Both the position numbers and the translations under genes were made by a program. From Ruminococcaceae bacterium UBA7030 (GTDB lineage: Bacteria > Bacillota > Clostridia > Oscillospirales > Acutalibacteraceae): 16,987 bases of DNA. The notes beneath the pieces were generated by a model. The model did not search any database, had not been told where the DNA came from, and saw only the letters and a list, made by a program, of their open reading frames with translations. The DNA is taken from contig DLBD01000101.1 in NCBI GenBank assembly GCA_002494125.1, forward strand, positions 1-16,987. Reading direction: 5' to 3'. Shown piece by piece: positions 1 through 7,982 of this stretch (within the stretch, counting starts at the first letter, position 1; every line of letters starts with the position of its first letter).

Positions 1-43
1 CCTTCGTTATCGCACCTCGCCTTAAAAACTTAGTCCCTTTATA

Positions 44-1468
44 TTATTTCTCATCCTTCCAGAAGCACAAATCGTTTTCGTCAAGTCCTATATCCTTTGC
101 TTTGAAGATGGGATTTTTCCCCGCCTTTTTTTGCTTTTCAAAGTCTTTAAGAGCCTTTGCGACAGTGCCTGAAAGTATCAGGCAGCAGGGGATATTTATT
201 ACTGTCATACCGCCCATTGTTATATCTGCCATAGTCCATGCAAAGCTCATCGGAATGATTGCGCCAACGAAAATTACGGCAATGCAAAAAATATAAAATA
301 TTTTCATGAACCGCTTTGAAGGCGGTCTTTTTTTATTCATATAAGCGATTGCATTGTCCAGGTAATAGAGATTACCGAGAAGCGTTGTAAACGCAAAAAG
401 CACCATTGCTATAGTAATAAATATCGGACCCGCCTTTCCGAACACGGTTGAAATTGCATTTTGAACGTAAGGTGCTCCCGAAACGCTTTCGCCGTATTCG
501 GTGCCGGAGCTCAGGCACATGAGCGCCGTTGCCGTGCAAAGAATCATCGTATCTATGTAAACCGAAATAGTCTGAACAAGTCCCTGCTTCACAGGGTGGG
601 TAACGTCCGCAGATGCTGATGCATTCGGAGCAGAGCCGACGCCCGCTTCGTTTGAATAAAGGCCTCGCTTAATTCCGTATACAAGGCACGAGCCTGAAAG
701 CCCGCCGAGTATAGAGCGAAAATCAAACGCGTCCTCAAATATGAGGGCAAACATTGACGGCACATTTTTTATATTTGCAAAAATTACAACAAGAGAAATA
801 AGCACATACGATATACCCATCACAGGAACAACCTTTTCGGTAAGGCGTATAATTCTTTTTCCTCCGCCGAGAATACAGTAGCCAACGCATACGGCAAGTA
901 TTGCGCCGATTATATACGGCGACTTGTTTTCATCATAAAACGAATATGTTGCAAAGGTTGACTGAAGATTATACGAGCAAAGCAGGTTAAAGCCGAAAGC
1001 GTAGGTTGCGATAAGAAACACGCAAAACACCATTGAAAGCCAGGGCTTTTTAAGCGCCTTTTCAATATAATACGCGGGTCCGCCGAAACAGTTGCCGTTT
1101 TTGTCACGCTGCTTGTAAATCTGGGCAAGCGTACTTTCCATAAATGCCGACGACGCACCGATAATGCACATAAGCCACATCCAGAAGCACGCACCCGGAC
1201 CGCCAAGGCAGATTGCCGTTGCAACGCCGATAATATTACCCGTGCCAACTCGGGAAGCGGTTGAAACCATAAGTGCCTGAAACGACGACACATGCTGCTT
1301 TCCGGATGGTTTTTCGACGATGAGCTTACAAGCTTCGCCAAAGAGCCTTACCTGAACAAACCTTGTACGAAAGGTAAAATAAAGCCCGCCGAATGCCAAT
1401 ATAATTATCAGCACGGGGTAATACATATATTCATCAACCTTGTTAAAGAAGTTTAATATTGCTTCCAT
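44..1468 (-). CDS. Alanine/glycine:cation symporter (AGCS family, AlsT-like)
   Basis: This 474-residue polytopic inner-membrane protein probably imports alanine, glycine or a related small neutral amino acid with Na+. The family signature is clear: a VGTGNIIGVATAICLGGPG stretch near residues 74-92, a NEAGVGSAP segment in the middle, and many hydrophobic helices to about residue 445 before a charged, cytosolic-looking tail. The length fits the family norm of roughly 450-500 residues. The ATG at 1468 has TGGAGA about six bases upstream; an out-of-frame ATG at 1472-1470 overlaps it. A promoter candidate (1526-1498) lies at the 3' end of the upstream transglutaminase gene, so it can be transcribed independently. 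Substrate and coupling ion cannot be read from sequence; Na+ is the family default. Confidence 0.93.
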   Translation of the reverse strand: MEAILNFFNKVDEYMYYPVLIIILAFGGLYFTFRTRFVQVRLFGEACKLIVEKPSGKQHVSSFQALMVSTASRVGTGNIIGVATAICLGGPGACFWMWLMCIIGASSAFMESTLAQIYKQRDKNGNCFGGPAYYIEKALKKPWLSMVFCVFLIATYAFGFNLLCSYNLQSTFATYSFYDENKSPYIIGAILAVCVGYCILGGGKRIIRLTEKVVPVMGISYVLISLVVIFANIKNVPSMFALIFEDAFDFRSILGGLSGSCLVYGIKRGLYSNEAGVGSAPNASASADVTHPVKQGLVQTISVYIDTMILCTATALMCLSSGTEYGESVSGAPYVQNAISTVFGKAGPIFITIAMVLFAFTTLLGNLYYLDNAIAYMNKKRPPSKRFMKIFYIFCIAVIFVGAIIPMSFAWTMADITMGGMTVINIPCCLILSGTVAKALKDFEKQKKAGKNPIFKAKDIGLDENDLCFWKDEK

Positions 1469-1497
1469 TCATATTCTCCAAACAGTTATTTATCTCA

Positions 1498-1526
1498 ATT
1501 ATATATTAATCCGTTTTTTATTGCAA
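1498..1526 (-). promoter_or_regulatory. Putative sigma-A promoter of the AGCS symporter gene
   Basis: On the minus strand, TTGCAA (1526-1521) is followed after 17 bases by a perfect TATAAT (1503-1498). Predicted initiation near 1491 gives a leader of about 23 bases containing TGGAGA before the ATG at 1468. The -35 box lies just inside the end of the transglutaminase coding region. Confidence 0.6.
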
Positions 1527-2735
1527 ATTTCCTTCGCCTGCGGGCGAAAGATATATTGTTATAACATACCTTAAATCATCGCACGAATACGTCGCAGTAT
1601 TAAGATTTACTCCGTCGATTTCTGCAATAACCCTGTCGAGTCTGCCTTCTTCAATAAGCGTGTCGCAAGCGTCGGCATAAAGCTCCGGACTTGAGTATTT
1701 AAGCTCAATCAGCACTCCGCCGTCCTCAAGGCGCCGGCGCTCAATATTTTCATAAACCTTGTCTGCGAGCTCGTCGGGAGAAAGCTCTTTTTCAACATAA
1801 AGCCCTTCACGGATAAAATAGTTGTCCTCAGTGCTCTCGCTTTTGTAAAACGGCATACCGTCGTCAAGCGTATGGTCAAGCGCCATTTCCTCGTCGGAAA
1901 GGCAGAAATAGGAGTAACTTATAACGCCCTTTCCGTCAATTACATCCTCGAAGCTGTCAGCCCAGGTAGGGTCGGTATAATAATAGTTTTCGTCAAGCTT
2001 TTGCATTACCCACGCATGACCTTCTGTTTCACCGTCGCGCTCGGCATAACCGCTTATATATGCGCTGCTTAATCCTGCAAGTGAGAGAAGATACTGATAC
2101 GTTCTTGAATATCCTGAGCACACTGCTTGCGAATACACAAGAGCGCCTTCAATCGTTGCGTCGCGATAAGAGTATTCGCCGTCGGTTTTTTCGTATTTCA
2201 CATTCTGTGCAACAAGCTCGTATATTTTAAGCGACCTTTCGTACTCATCAGCGTCGAGGTTTACGCCGCTCATAAGCTCTTTTGTGCGTTCTCTTATTAT
2301 CGGGTCAATTTTATCACATTCCTCTTTAGTATGAATATAGTCAAAATAAACCCTGCCTAAAGAGGAATAAGATATTTTCCCGTTAACCCAGTAGATTTCA
2401 GGATGGTCGCCGAGCACACCGCAGAATATGCTGAAAACCTCGTTGTCATCAAACGAGGTACTCACATATATATCCTCGTCAAATTCAAGAAGCGCACGGT
2501 ATATTTTTTCATATGCGCTTTGCTCTTGCGAATCAAGTGTTTCGTAGTAGAAGTATTCGATATCCTCCTGAGATGTTTCAAGTCTTTGCGAATTGTCGTA
2601 GGTTACGCTTTCGGGGATAATCGGTTTTGAAAAAAACGACTTAATCTGCGGCTTGTAAAAAACAGCGCAGACAAGCGCAAACACCAAAAATGCGAGAAGC
2701 AGTGATGACACTGCGCTTTTGATAAAGTTTTTCAT
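1518..2735 (-). CDS. Membrane-anchored transglutaminase-like cysteine peptidase-fold protein
   Basis: The 405-residue protein has a short basic N-terminus and one hydrophobic segment (about residues 8-27), so most of it should lie outside the membrane. The central region is a transglutaminase-like core: Cys206 in QAVCSGYS, His240 in EGHAWV and Asp255 in YYTDPTWAD form the expected triad in the expected order, so it is probably catalytically competent as a protease or transamidase. The regions flanking the core (residues 45-150 and 290-405) match no domain I recognise. The ATG at 2735 is preceded by AAGGTGAT at good spacing. It lies 49 bases upstream of the AGCS gene on the same strand, but that gene has its own promoter candidate. 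In Clostridia such proteins often act on surface proteins or peptidoglycan-associated peptides; the substrate here is unknown. Confidence 0.85.
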   Translation of the reverse strand: MKNFIKSAVSSLLLAFLVFALVCAVFYKPQIKSFFSKPIIPESVTYDNSQRLETSQEDIEYFYYETLDSQEQSAYEKIYRALLEFDEDIYVSTSFDDNEVFSIFCGVLGDHPEIYWVNGKISYSSLGRVYFDYIHTKEECDKIDPIIRERTKELMSGVNLDADEYERSLKIYELVAQNVKYEKTDGEYSYRDATIEGALVYSQAVCSGYSRTYQYLLSLAGLSSAYISGYAERDGETEGHAWVMQKLDENYYYTDPTWADSFEDVIDGKGVISYSYFCLSDEEMALDHTLDDGMPFYKSESTEDNYFIREGLYVEKELSPDELADKVYENIERRRLEDGGVLIELKYSSPELYADACDTLIEEGRLDRVIAEIDGVNLNTATYSCDDLRYVITIYLSPAGEGNLQ

Positions 2736-2791
2736 TTAATCACCTTCAACATAATACCATATTAATGATAAAAAATAAACAAAATATACTA

Positions 2792-2820
2792 TTGAAAGTT
2801 TAATGATTATTTAGTATCAT
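2792..2820 (+). promoter_or_regulatory. Putative sigma-A promoter of the nuoE-like/nuoF-like/hypBA operon
   Basis: TTGAAA (2792-2797) and TATCAT (2815-2820) are separated by 17 bases. Predicted initiation near 2827 leaves a leader of about 45 bases, rich in A and T, before a strong GGAGG (2861-2865) and the ATG at 2872. I saw no clear Rex-type palindrome in the 136-base divergent gap. Confidence 0.6.
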
Positions 2821-2871
2821 ATATATAATATATTTTATATTATAGTGATTAAGGATTTACGGAGGTAATTT

Positions 2872-3345
2872 ATGGATAAAACTATTGACCTTGCTCTTAT
2901 CGGGGACATCCTTGATGAGTATGCAGACGTTAAGGGCTCGCTTATTACAATCCTGCAGAAAACACAGGATGTATACGGCTACCTTCCAAAAGAGGCTATA
3001 ATCCATATAAGCGAACGAACGGGCATCGCAGAAAGCGAGATTATGGGTGTTGCAACATTTTATACCCAGTTTCGTCTTACTCCTGTCGGAAAGTATCTTA
3101 TAATGCTTTGCCAGGGTACTGCCTGCCACGTTAATTCAAGCGAGCTTATTCTTGAAACAATCAAGGACGAGCTCGGCATCGACGATGGCGAAACAACCGA
3201 GGACGGACTTTTCACACTTAAGTGCGTTGCATGCCTTGGCTGCTGTTCACTTTCGCCCGTTATGATGATTAACGAGGATACTTACGGCTCTCTCACACCG
3301 GACAAAACAAAGAGAATTCTTAATGAGTTAAGGGAGGCGGATTAA
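2872..3345 (+). CDS. nuoE: NuoE-like [2Fe-2S] subunit of a multimeric NADH-dependent oxidoreductase (HydC/StnC type)
   Basis: This 157-residue protein matches the thioredoxin-like 24-kDa subunit of complex I and its soluble relatives (HydC, HndA, StnC). An N-terminal helical part (1-60) precedes the thioredoxin-like fold holding the [2Fe-2S] ligands: Cys80 and Cys85 (CQGTAC) and Cys121 and Cys125 (CLGCC), the usual C-x4-C plus C-x3-C layout. In the family it docks on the NuoF-like subunit and passes electrons to or from its FMN site. The start is fixed by GGAGG seven bases before the ATG. The NuoF-like gene follows after one base. The symbol is a family name only: no membrane complex I subunits are present, and the partners point to a cytosolic electron-bifurcating or transhydrogenase complex. 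Confidence 0.92.
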   Translation: MDKTIDLALIGDILDEYADVKGSLITILQKTQDVYGYLPKEAIIHISERTGIAESEIMGVATFYTQFRLTPVGKYLIMLCQGTACHVNSSELILETIKDELGIDDGETTEDGLFTLKCVACLGCCSLSPVMMINEDTYGSLTPDKTKRILNELREAD

Positions 3346-3346
3346 T

Positions 3347-5092
3347 ATGCGTATAGTAGTCGGACAGGGCTCCTGCGGTATTGCAGCAGGTGCCGAAAAA
3401 GTCAGAAAGGCGCTTCTCAAGCAAAACCTTAACGAAACAGAGCTTACTATTGCGGGTTGTATCGGTATGTGTTATCTTGAGCCGATTGTTGATATTTATG
3501 ACGACAACGGTGAGGTTAAAAGGCTTGTTAAGGTAAACGAAAGTGACGCAGAGAAAATTGCCGAATATGTCAACACGGGTGACGAAACGGCAATAAAAGA
3601 CCTCCTTGTTTCTGATGAGGATAAGCAGTTTCTTGAAAAGCAGACAAGAATTGCGCTTCGCCGCTGCGGCGTCATCAACCCTGAGGAGCTTGACGATTTC
3701 ATAAAGGCAGATGGTTACAGCGCACTTAAAAAAGCTGTGTGTGAAATGAGCCCTGAGGATGTCATTGAAACGATTAAGGTTTCGGGACTTGCAGGGCGTG
3801 GCGGCGCCGGCTTCCCGACATGGTTTAAGTGGAACGCTGCAAGGCAGTCCGAGGGCGATGAAAAATACCTTATCTGTAACGCCGATGAGGGCGACCCCGG
3901 GGCGTTTATGGATAGAGCGGTTATTGAATCAGACCCGCACAATCTCATTGAGGGTATGCTTATCGGCGCTTATGCGATTGGCGCAAAGCATGCAGTTGTG
4001 TATGTCCGCGCGGAATATCCTCTTGCAATTAAAAGACTTCAGCGTGCAATTAAGCAGGCTACCGAAGCAGGCTATCTCGGCGATAATATTTTCGGCACAG
4101 ACTTTTCCTGTGATATGACGATAAAGGCAGGCGCCGGCGCATTTGTATGCGGCGAGGAAACTGCGCTTATAGAATCTCTTGAGGGACACAGAGGAATGCC
4201 GAGGCTCAAGCCTCCGTTCCCGGCACAGTCCGGTTTCTGGCGTAAGCCGTCAAACATCAACAATGTTGAAACCTTTGCAAATGTCGGCTGGATTATCCTT
4301 AACGGCGGCGAGGCATTCTCCGCAATGGGCACTGAAGGCTCAAAGGGTACAAAGGTATTTGCCGTAACGGGTAAGGTTAAAAGAAGCGGACTTGTTGAAA
4401 TCCCTATGGGTAAAACACTTCGTGATGTCATCTTTGACATCGGCGGAGGTATGAAGGGCGACAAGCCGTTCAAGGCCGTTCAGATGGGCGGACCATCAGG
4501 CGGCTGTATTCCTGCTGATTTGATTGACACCGTTATTGACTATAAGGCTCTCGGCGCTACGGGCGCAATTATGGGCTCGGGCGGTATGGTTGTTATGGAT
4601 GAAAGCACCTGTATGGTAGGCATGGCGAAATTCTTCCTCGACTTTACTGCGAAAGAGTCCTGCGGTAAGTGTATTCACTGCAGAATCGGAACGACGAGAA
4701 TGCTTGAAATCCTCACAAGAATCACAAAGGGTGAGGGTAAGCCGGGCGATATTGAGCTTCTTGAGGAGCTTTGCTACGGCATCAAGGACGGTGCACTTTG
4801 CGGTCTCGGACAGACTGCGCCTAACCCGGTTCTTACAACAATAAAGTATTTCCGTGATGAGTATGAGGCTCACATAAATGACAAAAAATGTCCTTCGGGC
4901 GAATGTTCAGACCTTGTTGAGTATCATATTGTTGAGGACAAGTGCAAGGGTTGTACTCTTTGCGCAAGAAACTGCCCTGTTGACGCAATCACGGGCGAGG
5001 TTAAGAAGCCTCACTTCATTGACACAGACAAATGTATCAAATGCGGTAAGTGTTATTCCTCATGCCGTTTTGATGCAATTATCAAAAGATAA
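3347..5092 (+). CDS. nuoF: NuoF-like NADH/FMN subunit with N-terminal thioredoxin-like and C-terminal 2x[4Fe-4S] domains (HydB/StnB type)
   Basis: This 581-residue subunit is the likely NADH-oxidising or bifurcating flavoprotein. Residues 1-90 form a thioredoxin-like domain with Cys10, Cys38 and Cys42; the usual first Cys of the four-Cys set is replaced (GQGSC). Residues about 130-480 are the NuoF core: GRGGAGFPT for the nucleotide/FMN site, NADEGDPGAFMDR, and GEETALIESLEG. The CGKCIHC motif with a later Cys (ALCGLG) binds the [4Fe-4S] cluster next to FMN. Residues about 525-581 add two ferredoxin clusters (CKGCTLCARNCP and CIKCGKCYSSC). The total length matches HydB-type subunits and exceeds plain NuoF. 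GGGAGG lies inside the end of the preceding gene. The next gene follows after 17 bases with AAAGGAG. The symbol is a family name only. Confidence 0.92.
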   Translation: MRIVVGQGSCGIAAGAEKVRKALLKQNLNETELTIAGCIGMCYLEPIVDIYDDNGEVKRLVKVNESDAEKIAEYVNTGDETAIKDLLVSDEDKQFLEKQTRIALRRCGVINPEELDDFIKADGYSALKKAVCEMSPEDVIETIKVSGLAGRGGAGFPTWFKWNAARQSEGDEKYLICNADEGDPGAFMDRAVIESDPHNLIEGMLIGAYAIGAKHAVVYVRAEYPLAIKRLQRAIKQATEAGYLGDNIFGTDFSCDMTIKAGAGAFVCGEETALIESLEGHRGMPRLKPPFPAQSGFWRKPSNINNVETFANVGWIILNGGEAFSAMGTEGSKGTKVFAVTGKVKRSGLVEIPMGKTLRDVIFDIGGGMKGDKPFKAVQMGGPSGGCIPADLIDTVIDYKALGATGAIMGSGGMVVMDESTCMVGMAKFFLDFTAKESCGKCIHCRIGTTRMLEILTRITKGEGKPGDIELLEELCYGIKDGALCGLGQTAPNPVLTTIKYFRDEYEAHINDKKCPSGECSDLVEYHIVEDKCKGCTLCARNCPVDAITGEVKKPHFIDTDKCIKCGKCYSSCRFDAIIKR

Positions 5093-5109
5093 GAAAGGAG
5101 CAGACAGAT

Positions 5110-7311
5110 ATGATTAACTTAACTATTAACGGTAAAGCGATTACTGCTCCTGAAGGCAGTACGATACTTGAAGCAGCACGTGCAAACGGCATATATATTC
5201 CCACCCTCTGCTATGATGAAGCAGTTGAGGTTTACGGTGCCTGCGGCGTATGCGTTGTTGAGGCTGAGGGCGTGCCTAAGCTTCTTCGTTCCTGCTCCGC
5301 AAAGGTAAGCGAGGGTATGGTTATCAACACCGAAAGCGAAAGGGTTGTAAAATCAAGAAAGATTGCAATGGAGCTTCTTATGTCCGCCCACGACGGCGAC
5401 TGCGTTGCTCCGTGCCAGCTTGCCTGCCCTGCAAACACAGACTGTCAGGGATATGTCGGTCTTATTGCAAACGGTGAATTTGACGCAGCGTTAAAGCTTA
5501 TTAAGAATAAAATCCCGCTTCCTGCATCAATCGGCCGAGTTTGTCCTCATCCGTGCGAAACAGCCTGCAGAAGAAAAAAGGTTGAAGAACCGATTAATAT
5601 TGCGCAGCTTAAGTTTTTTGCCGCTGATATTGACCTTAAGGGTGAAAGCTATCTTCCTCCCGTCGCAGAAGAAACAGGAAAAAAGATTGCCATTGTCGGC
5701 GGCGGTCCCGGCGGACTTACAGCGGCGTACTATCTTCGTCAGTTAGGTCACGAGGTTACCGTCTTTGATATGATGGAAAAGATGGGCGGTATGCTTCGTT
5801 ACGGTATTCCCGAATACAGACTGCCAAAGGCAGTGCTTGATTCCGAAATAGCGCTTATTGAAAAGCTTGGCGTAAGACTTTGCAACAATGTAAAGTTCGG
5901 CAGGGATATCACAATAGATATGCTTAAGAAGGTAAACGACGCAATCATCCTTGCACCCGGTGCGTGGAAGTCAAGCCCGATGCGTGTAAAGGGTGAGGAA
6001 TACGACGGCGTATGGGGCGGCATCGACTTCCTTCGAAGCGTTATCAAGGGCGAAAGTGTAAACATCGGCGACAGAGTTGCAGTGTGCGGCGGCGGTAACA
6101 CCGCAATGGACGCGTGCCGTACAGCAGTTCGTCTCGGCGCAAAAGAGGTTTACGTAATCTATCGTCGTACTGAGGCTGAAATGCCTGCAGAGGAAATTGA
6201 GATTAAAGAGTCTAAGGAAGAGGGAGTAATCTATAAATTCCTCACAAATCCGACAGAAATTCACGCTGAAAACGGAAAGGTTGTCGGTATGACTCTTCAG
6301 CTTATGGAGCTTGGCGAGCCCGACGCAAGCGGAAGAAGGCGCCCTGTTGCCATTGAAGGCAAGACGGAGTATCTTCCTCTTGACAGCGTAATTATGGCAA
6401 TCGGTCAGAAGCTTGATGCAAGTGATTTCAGCGACGTTGAGCTTACCGACAGAGGCAATATTCTTGCTGACGAGGACACCTTTATGACAAATATCGAAGG
6501 TGTGTTTGCAATCGGTGACGCGACAAATAAGGGCGCTTCTATAGCTATTGAGGCTATCGGCGAGGCTGACCGCTGTGTTAAGATTGTTGACGCATATCTT
6601 AAGGGCGAGCAGTTTGAAATCGACACTCCTTATCTCAGCAAAAGGGACGACGACAAAGTTGACGTTTCTGACAGAGAGGTTGTGCCAAGGACAAACGCAA
6701 GCGTACTTGATGCAAATGTAAGAAATAAGTGCTTTGACGAGGTTTCGCTCGGCCTTACCGTTGAAGAGGCACAGAAGGAAGCGCAGCGCTGCCTTGAATG
6801 TGGCTGTCGCGAATATTTCAAGTGCAAGCTTCTTAATGTAGCACAGCGCTACGACATTCATCCCGAACGCTTTGAGGGTGAAATGCCGCAGAAATATACA
6901 CACGATGAAAATTCATTTATTGAGCGTAATGTTTCGAAGTGTATTCTTTGCGGACTTTGTGTGCGTTCCTGCCGTGAGGTAATGGATATTCACGCAATCG
7001 GTCTTCTCGGCAGAGGCTTTTCAACAAGTGTTTCGCCGGCATTTTCACTTCCGCTTGACCAGACGAAGTGTACCAACTGCGGACTTTGCGTAAAGCTTTG
7101 CCCGACCGGCGCACTCACTGAAAAGTCAACGATGAAAAAGCAGGTACCGCTTAACGAGCAGTACAGCGTTGAAAGAACAAATCTTGACGGCAAGGATTGT
7201 GAAGTGCTTGTTTCAAGATATAACGGCAAGGTTATGCGCGTTATTCCAAACGATGAAAACGCAAGAAGCGTTGACAGACAAAAGCTAATAAGTAAATTTA
7301 CAGAGGAATAA
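5110..7311 (+). CDS. NuoG/GltD hybrid Fe-S flavoprotein (StnA-like NAD(P)H:ferredoxin transhydrogenase subunit)
   Basis: This 733-residue fusion has five parts. (1) Residues 1-75: plant-type [2Fe-2S] domain with Cys34, Cys45, Cys48 and Cys62, as in NuoG/HydA. (2) About 90-180: Cys-rich GltD N-terminal-type domain (HDGDC, CQLACP, CPHPCETAC). (3) About 190-500: two-dinucleotide-binding flavoprotein resembling GltD/NfnB, with GGGPGG for FAD, GGGNTAMDA followed by YRRT for NAD(P)H, probably NADP(H), and GVFAIGDA near the end. (4) About 600-665: two [4Fe-4S] motifs (CILCGLC, CTNCGLC) as in NuoG/HydA. (5) About 680-733: a short tail discussed under findings. No hydrogenase H-cluster or molybdopterin domain follows. 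With the NuoE- and NuoF-like partners this is the layout I know from Sporomusa-type (Stn) transhydrogenases linking NADH, NADPH and ferredoxin. The assignment is by architecture, not by alignment. Confidence 0.85.
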   Translation: MINLTINGKAITAPEGSTILEAARANGIYIPTLCYDEAVEVYGACGVCVVEAEGVPKLLRSCSAKVSEGMVINTESERVVKSRKIAMELLMSAHDGDCVAPCQLACPANTDCQGYVGLIANGEFDAALKLIKNKIPLPASIGRVCPHPCETACRRKKVEEPINIAQLKFFAADIDLKGESYLPPVAEETGKKIAIVGGGPGGLTAAYYLRQLGHEVTVFDMMEKMGGMLRYGIPEYRLPKAVLDSEIALIEKLGVRLCNNVKFGRDITIDMLKKVNDAIILAPGAWKSSPMRVKGEEYDGVWGGIDFLRSVIKGESVNIGDRVAVCGGGNTAMDACRTAVRLGAKEVYVIYRRTEAEMPAEEIEIKESKEEGVIYKFLTNPTEIHAENGKVVGMTLQLMELGEPDASGRRRPVAIEGKTEYLPLDSVIMAIGQKLDASDFSDVELTDRGNILADEDTFMTNIEGVFAIGDATNKGASIAIEAIGEADRCVKIVDAYLKGEQFEIDTPYLSKRDDDKVDVSDREVVPRTNASVLDANVRNKCFDEVSLGLTVEEAQKEAQRCLECGCREYFKCKLLNVAQRYDIHPERFEGEMPQKYTHDENSFIERNVSKCILCGLCVRSCREVMDIHAIGLLGRGFSTSVSPAFSLPLDQTKCTNCGLCVKLCPTGALTEKSTMKKQVPLNEQYSVERTNLDGKDCEVLVSRYNGKVMRVIPNDENARSVDRQKLISKFTEE

Positions 7312-7313
7312 TT

Positions 7314-7982
7314 ATGGATGAATTTAAGGTAATTGAAATAAAGAAAAGCGTTTTTGAAAACAACGACAAGGAGGCTGACAGATTAAGGCAGGAGCTCAAA
7401 AAGGAAAAAACCTTTCTCTTAAACCTTATGTCATCACCCGGTTCGGGCAAAACAACTACCCTTAAGGCAACTATCGCACGCCTTAAGGATGAGATGAGAA
7501 TAGGTGTTATGGAGGCTGATATCGACTCCGACGTTGACGCGAAAACCATTGCCGATACGGGCGTGCGTTCAATCCAGCTTCATACAGGCGGTATGTGCCA
7601 TCTTGACGCAGGTATGACCGAGCAGGGATTAAAGGAATTCGGCACCGATGAACTCGATTTTGTGGTGCTTGAAAACGTCGGAAACCTTGTTTGTCCTGCA
7701 GAATTCGACACGGGCTCAAGCAAAAACGCAATGATTCTTTCGGTTCCCGAAGGCGATGACAAGCCGCTGAAATACCCTCTTATGTTCACAATTGCAGATG
7801 TTGTTCTTATAAACAAGATTGACACAAAATCAGTTTTCGATTTTGATGATGACGCAGTTGTTGAAAGAATAAAAAAGCTTAATCCAAATGCTGATATCTT
7901 CTTCATTTCCGCAAAAACCGGAGAGGGAGTTGACGCTTGGTGCGACTGGATAAGAAAAGAGGTTAAAAGCTGGAATAGCTGA
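7314..7982 (+). CDS. hypB: HypB, Ni-insertion GTPase
   Basis: This 222-residue SIMIBI-class GTPase delivers nickel to [NiFe]-hydrogenase (or sometimes urease) precursors together with HypA. Seen: P-loop SPGSGKTT (41-48), EADIDSDVDAKTI (68-80, Mg2+/switch region), the inter-subunit metal site Cys95-His96 in TGGMCHLDAG, Cys127 in GNLVCPAEFD, and NKID (167-170) for guanine recognition. The N-terminal CxxCGC nickel motif and the His-rich stretch of some HypB proteins are absent, so it is the minimal form. GAGGA lies about seven bases before the ATG, two bases after the flavoprotein stop, so it is cotranscribed with the redox subunits. Its stop overlaps the hypA start (TGATG). No Ni enzyme is encoded in the window. 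Confidence 0.95.
   Translation: MDEFKVIEIKKSVFENNDKEADRLRQELKKEKTFLLNLMSSPGSGKTTTLKATIARLKDEMRIGVMEADIDSDVDAKTIADTGVRSIQLHTGGMCHLDAGMTEQGLKEFGTDELDFVVLENVGNLVCPAEFDTGSSKNAMILSVPEGDDKPLKYPLMFTIADVVLINKIDTKSVFDFDDDAVVERIKKLNPNADIFFISAKTGEGVDAWCDWIRKEVKSWNS

Noticed and set aside
1..43. Left-edge sequence before the AGCS stop codon
   Set aside because: It is too short to call; no hairpin with a T-run or coding continuation is visible.
910..1341. A 143-codon minus-strand frame within the AGCS gene in another frame
   Set aside because: It overlaps the core transporter motifs and yields an Arg/Ser-rich sequence without known features.
2821..2860. Very A/T-rich leader before the NuoE-like gene, considered as a riboswitch or operator
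   Set aside because: It is too short and featureless for a known riboswitch and shows no convincing palindrome; it fits a normal promoter and leader.
5971..6903. A 310-codon open frame on the minus strand opposite the NuoG/GltD fusion gene
   Set aside because: It is fully antisense to a gene with unmistakable motifs, its translation has no recognisable domain, and it has no ribosome site. It is a by-product of codon bias in the real gene.
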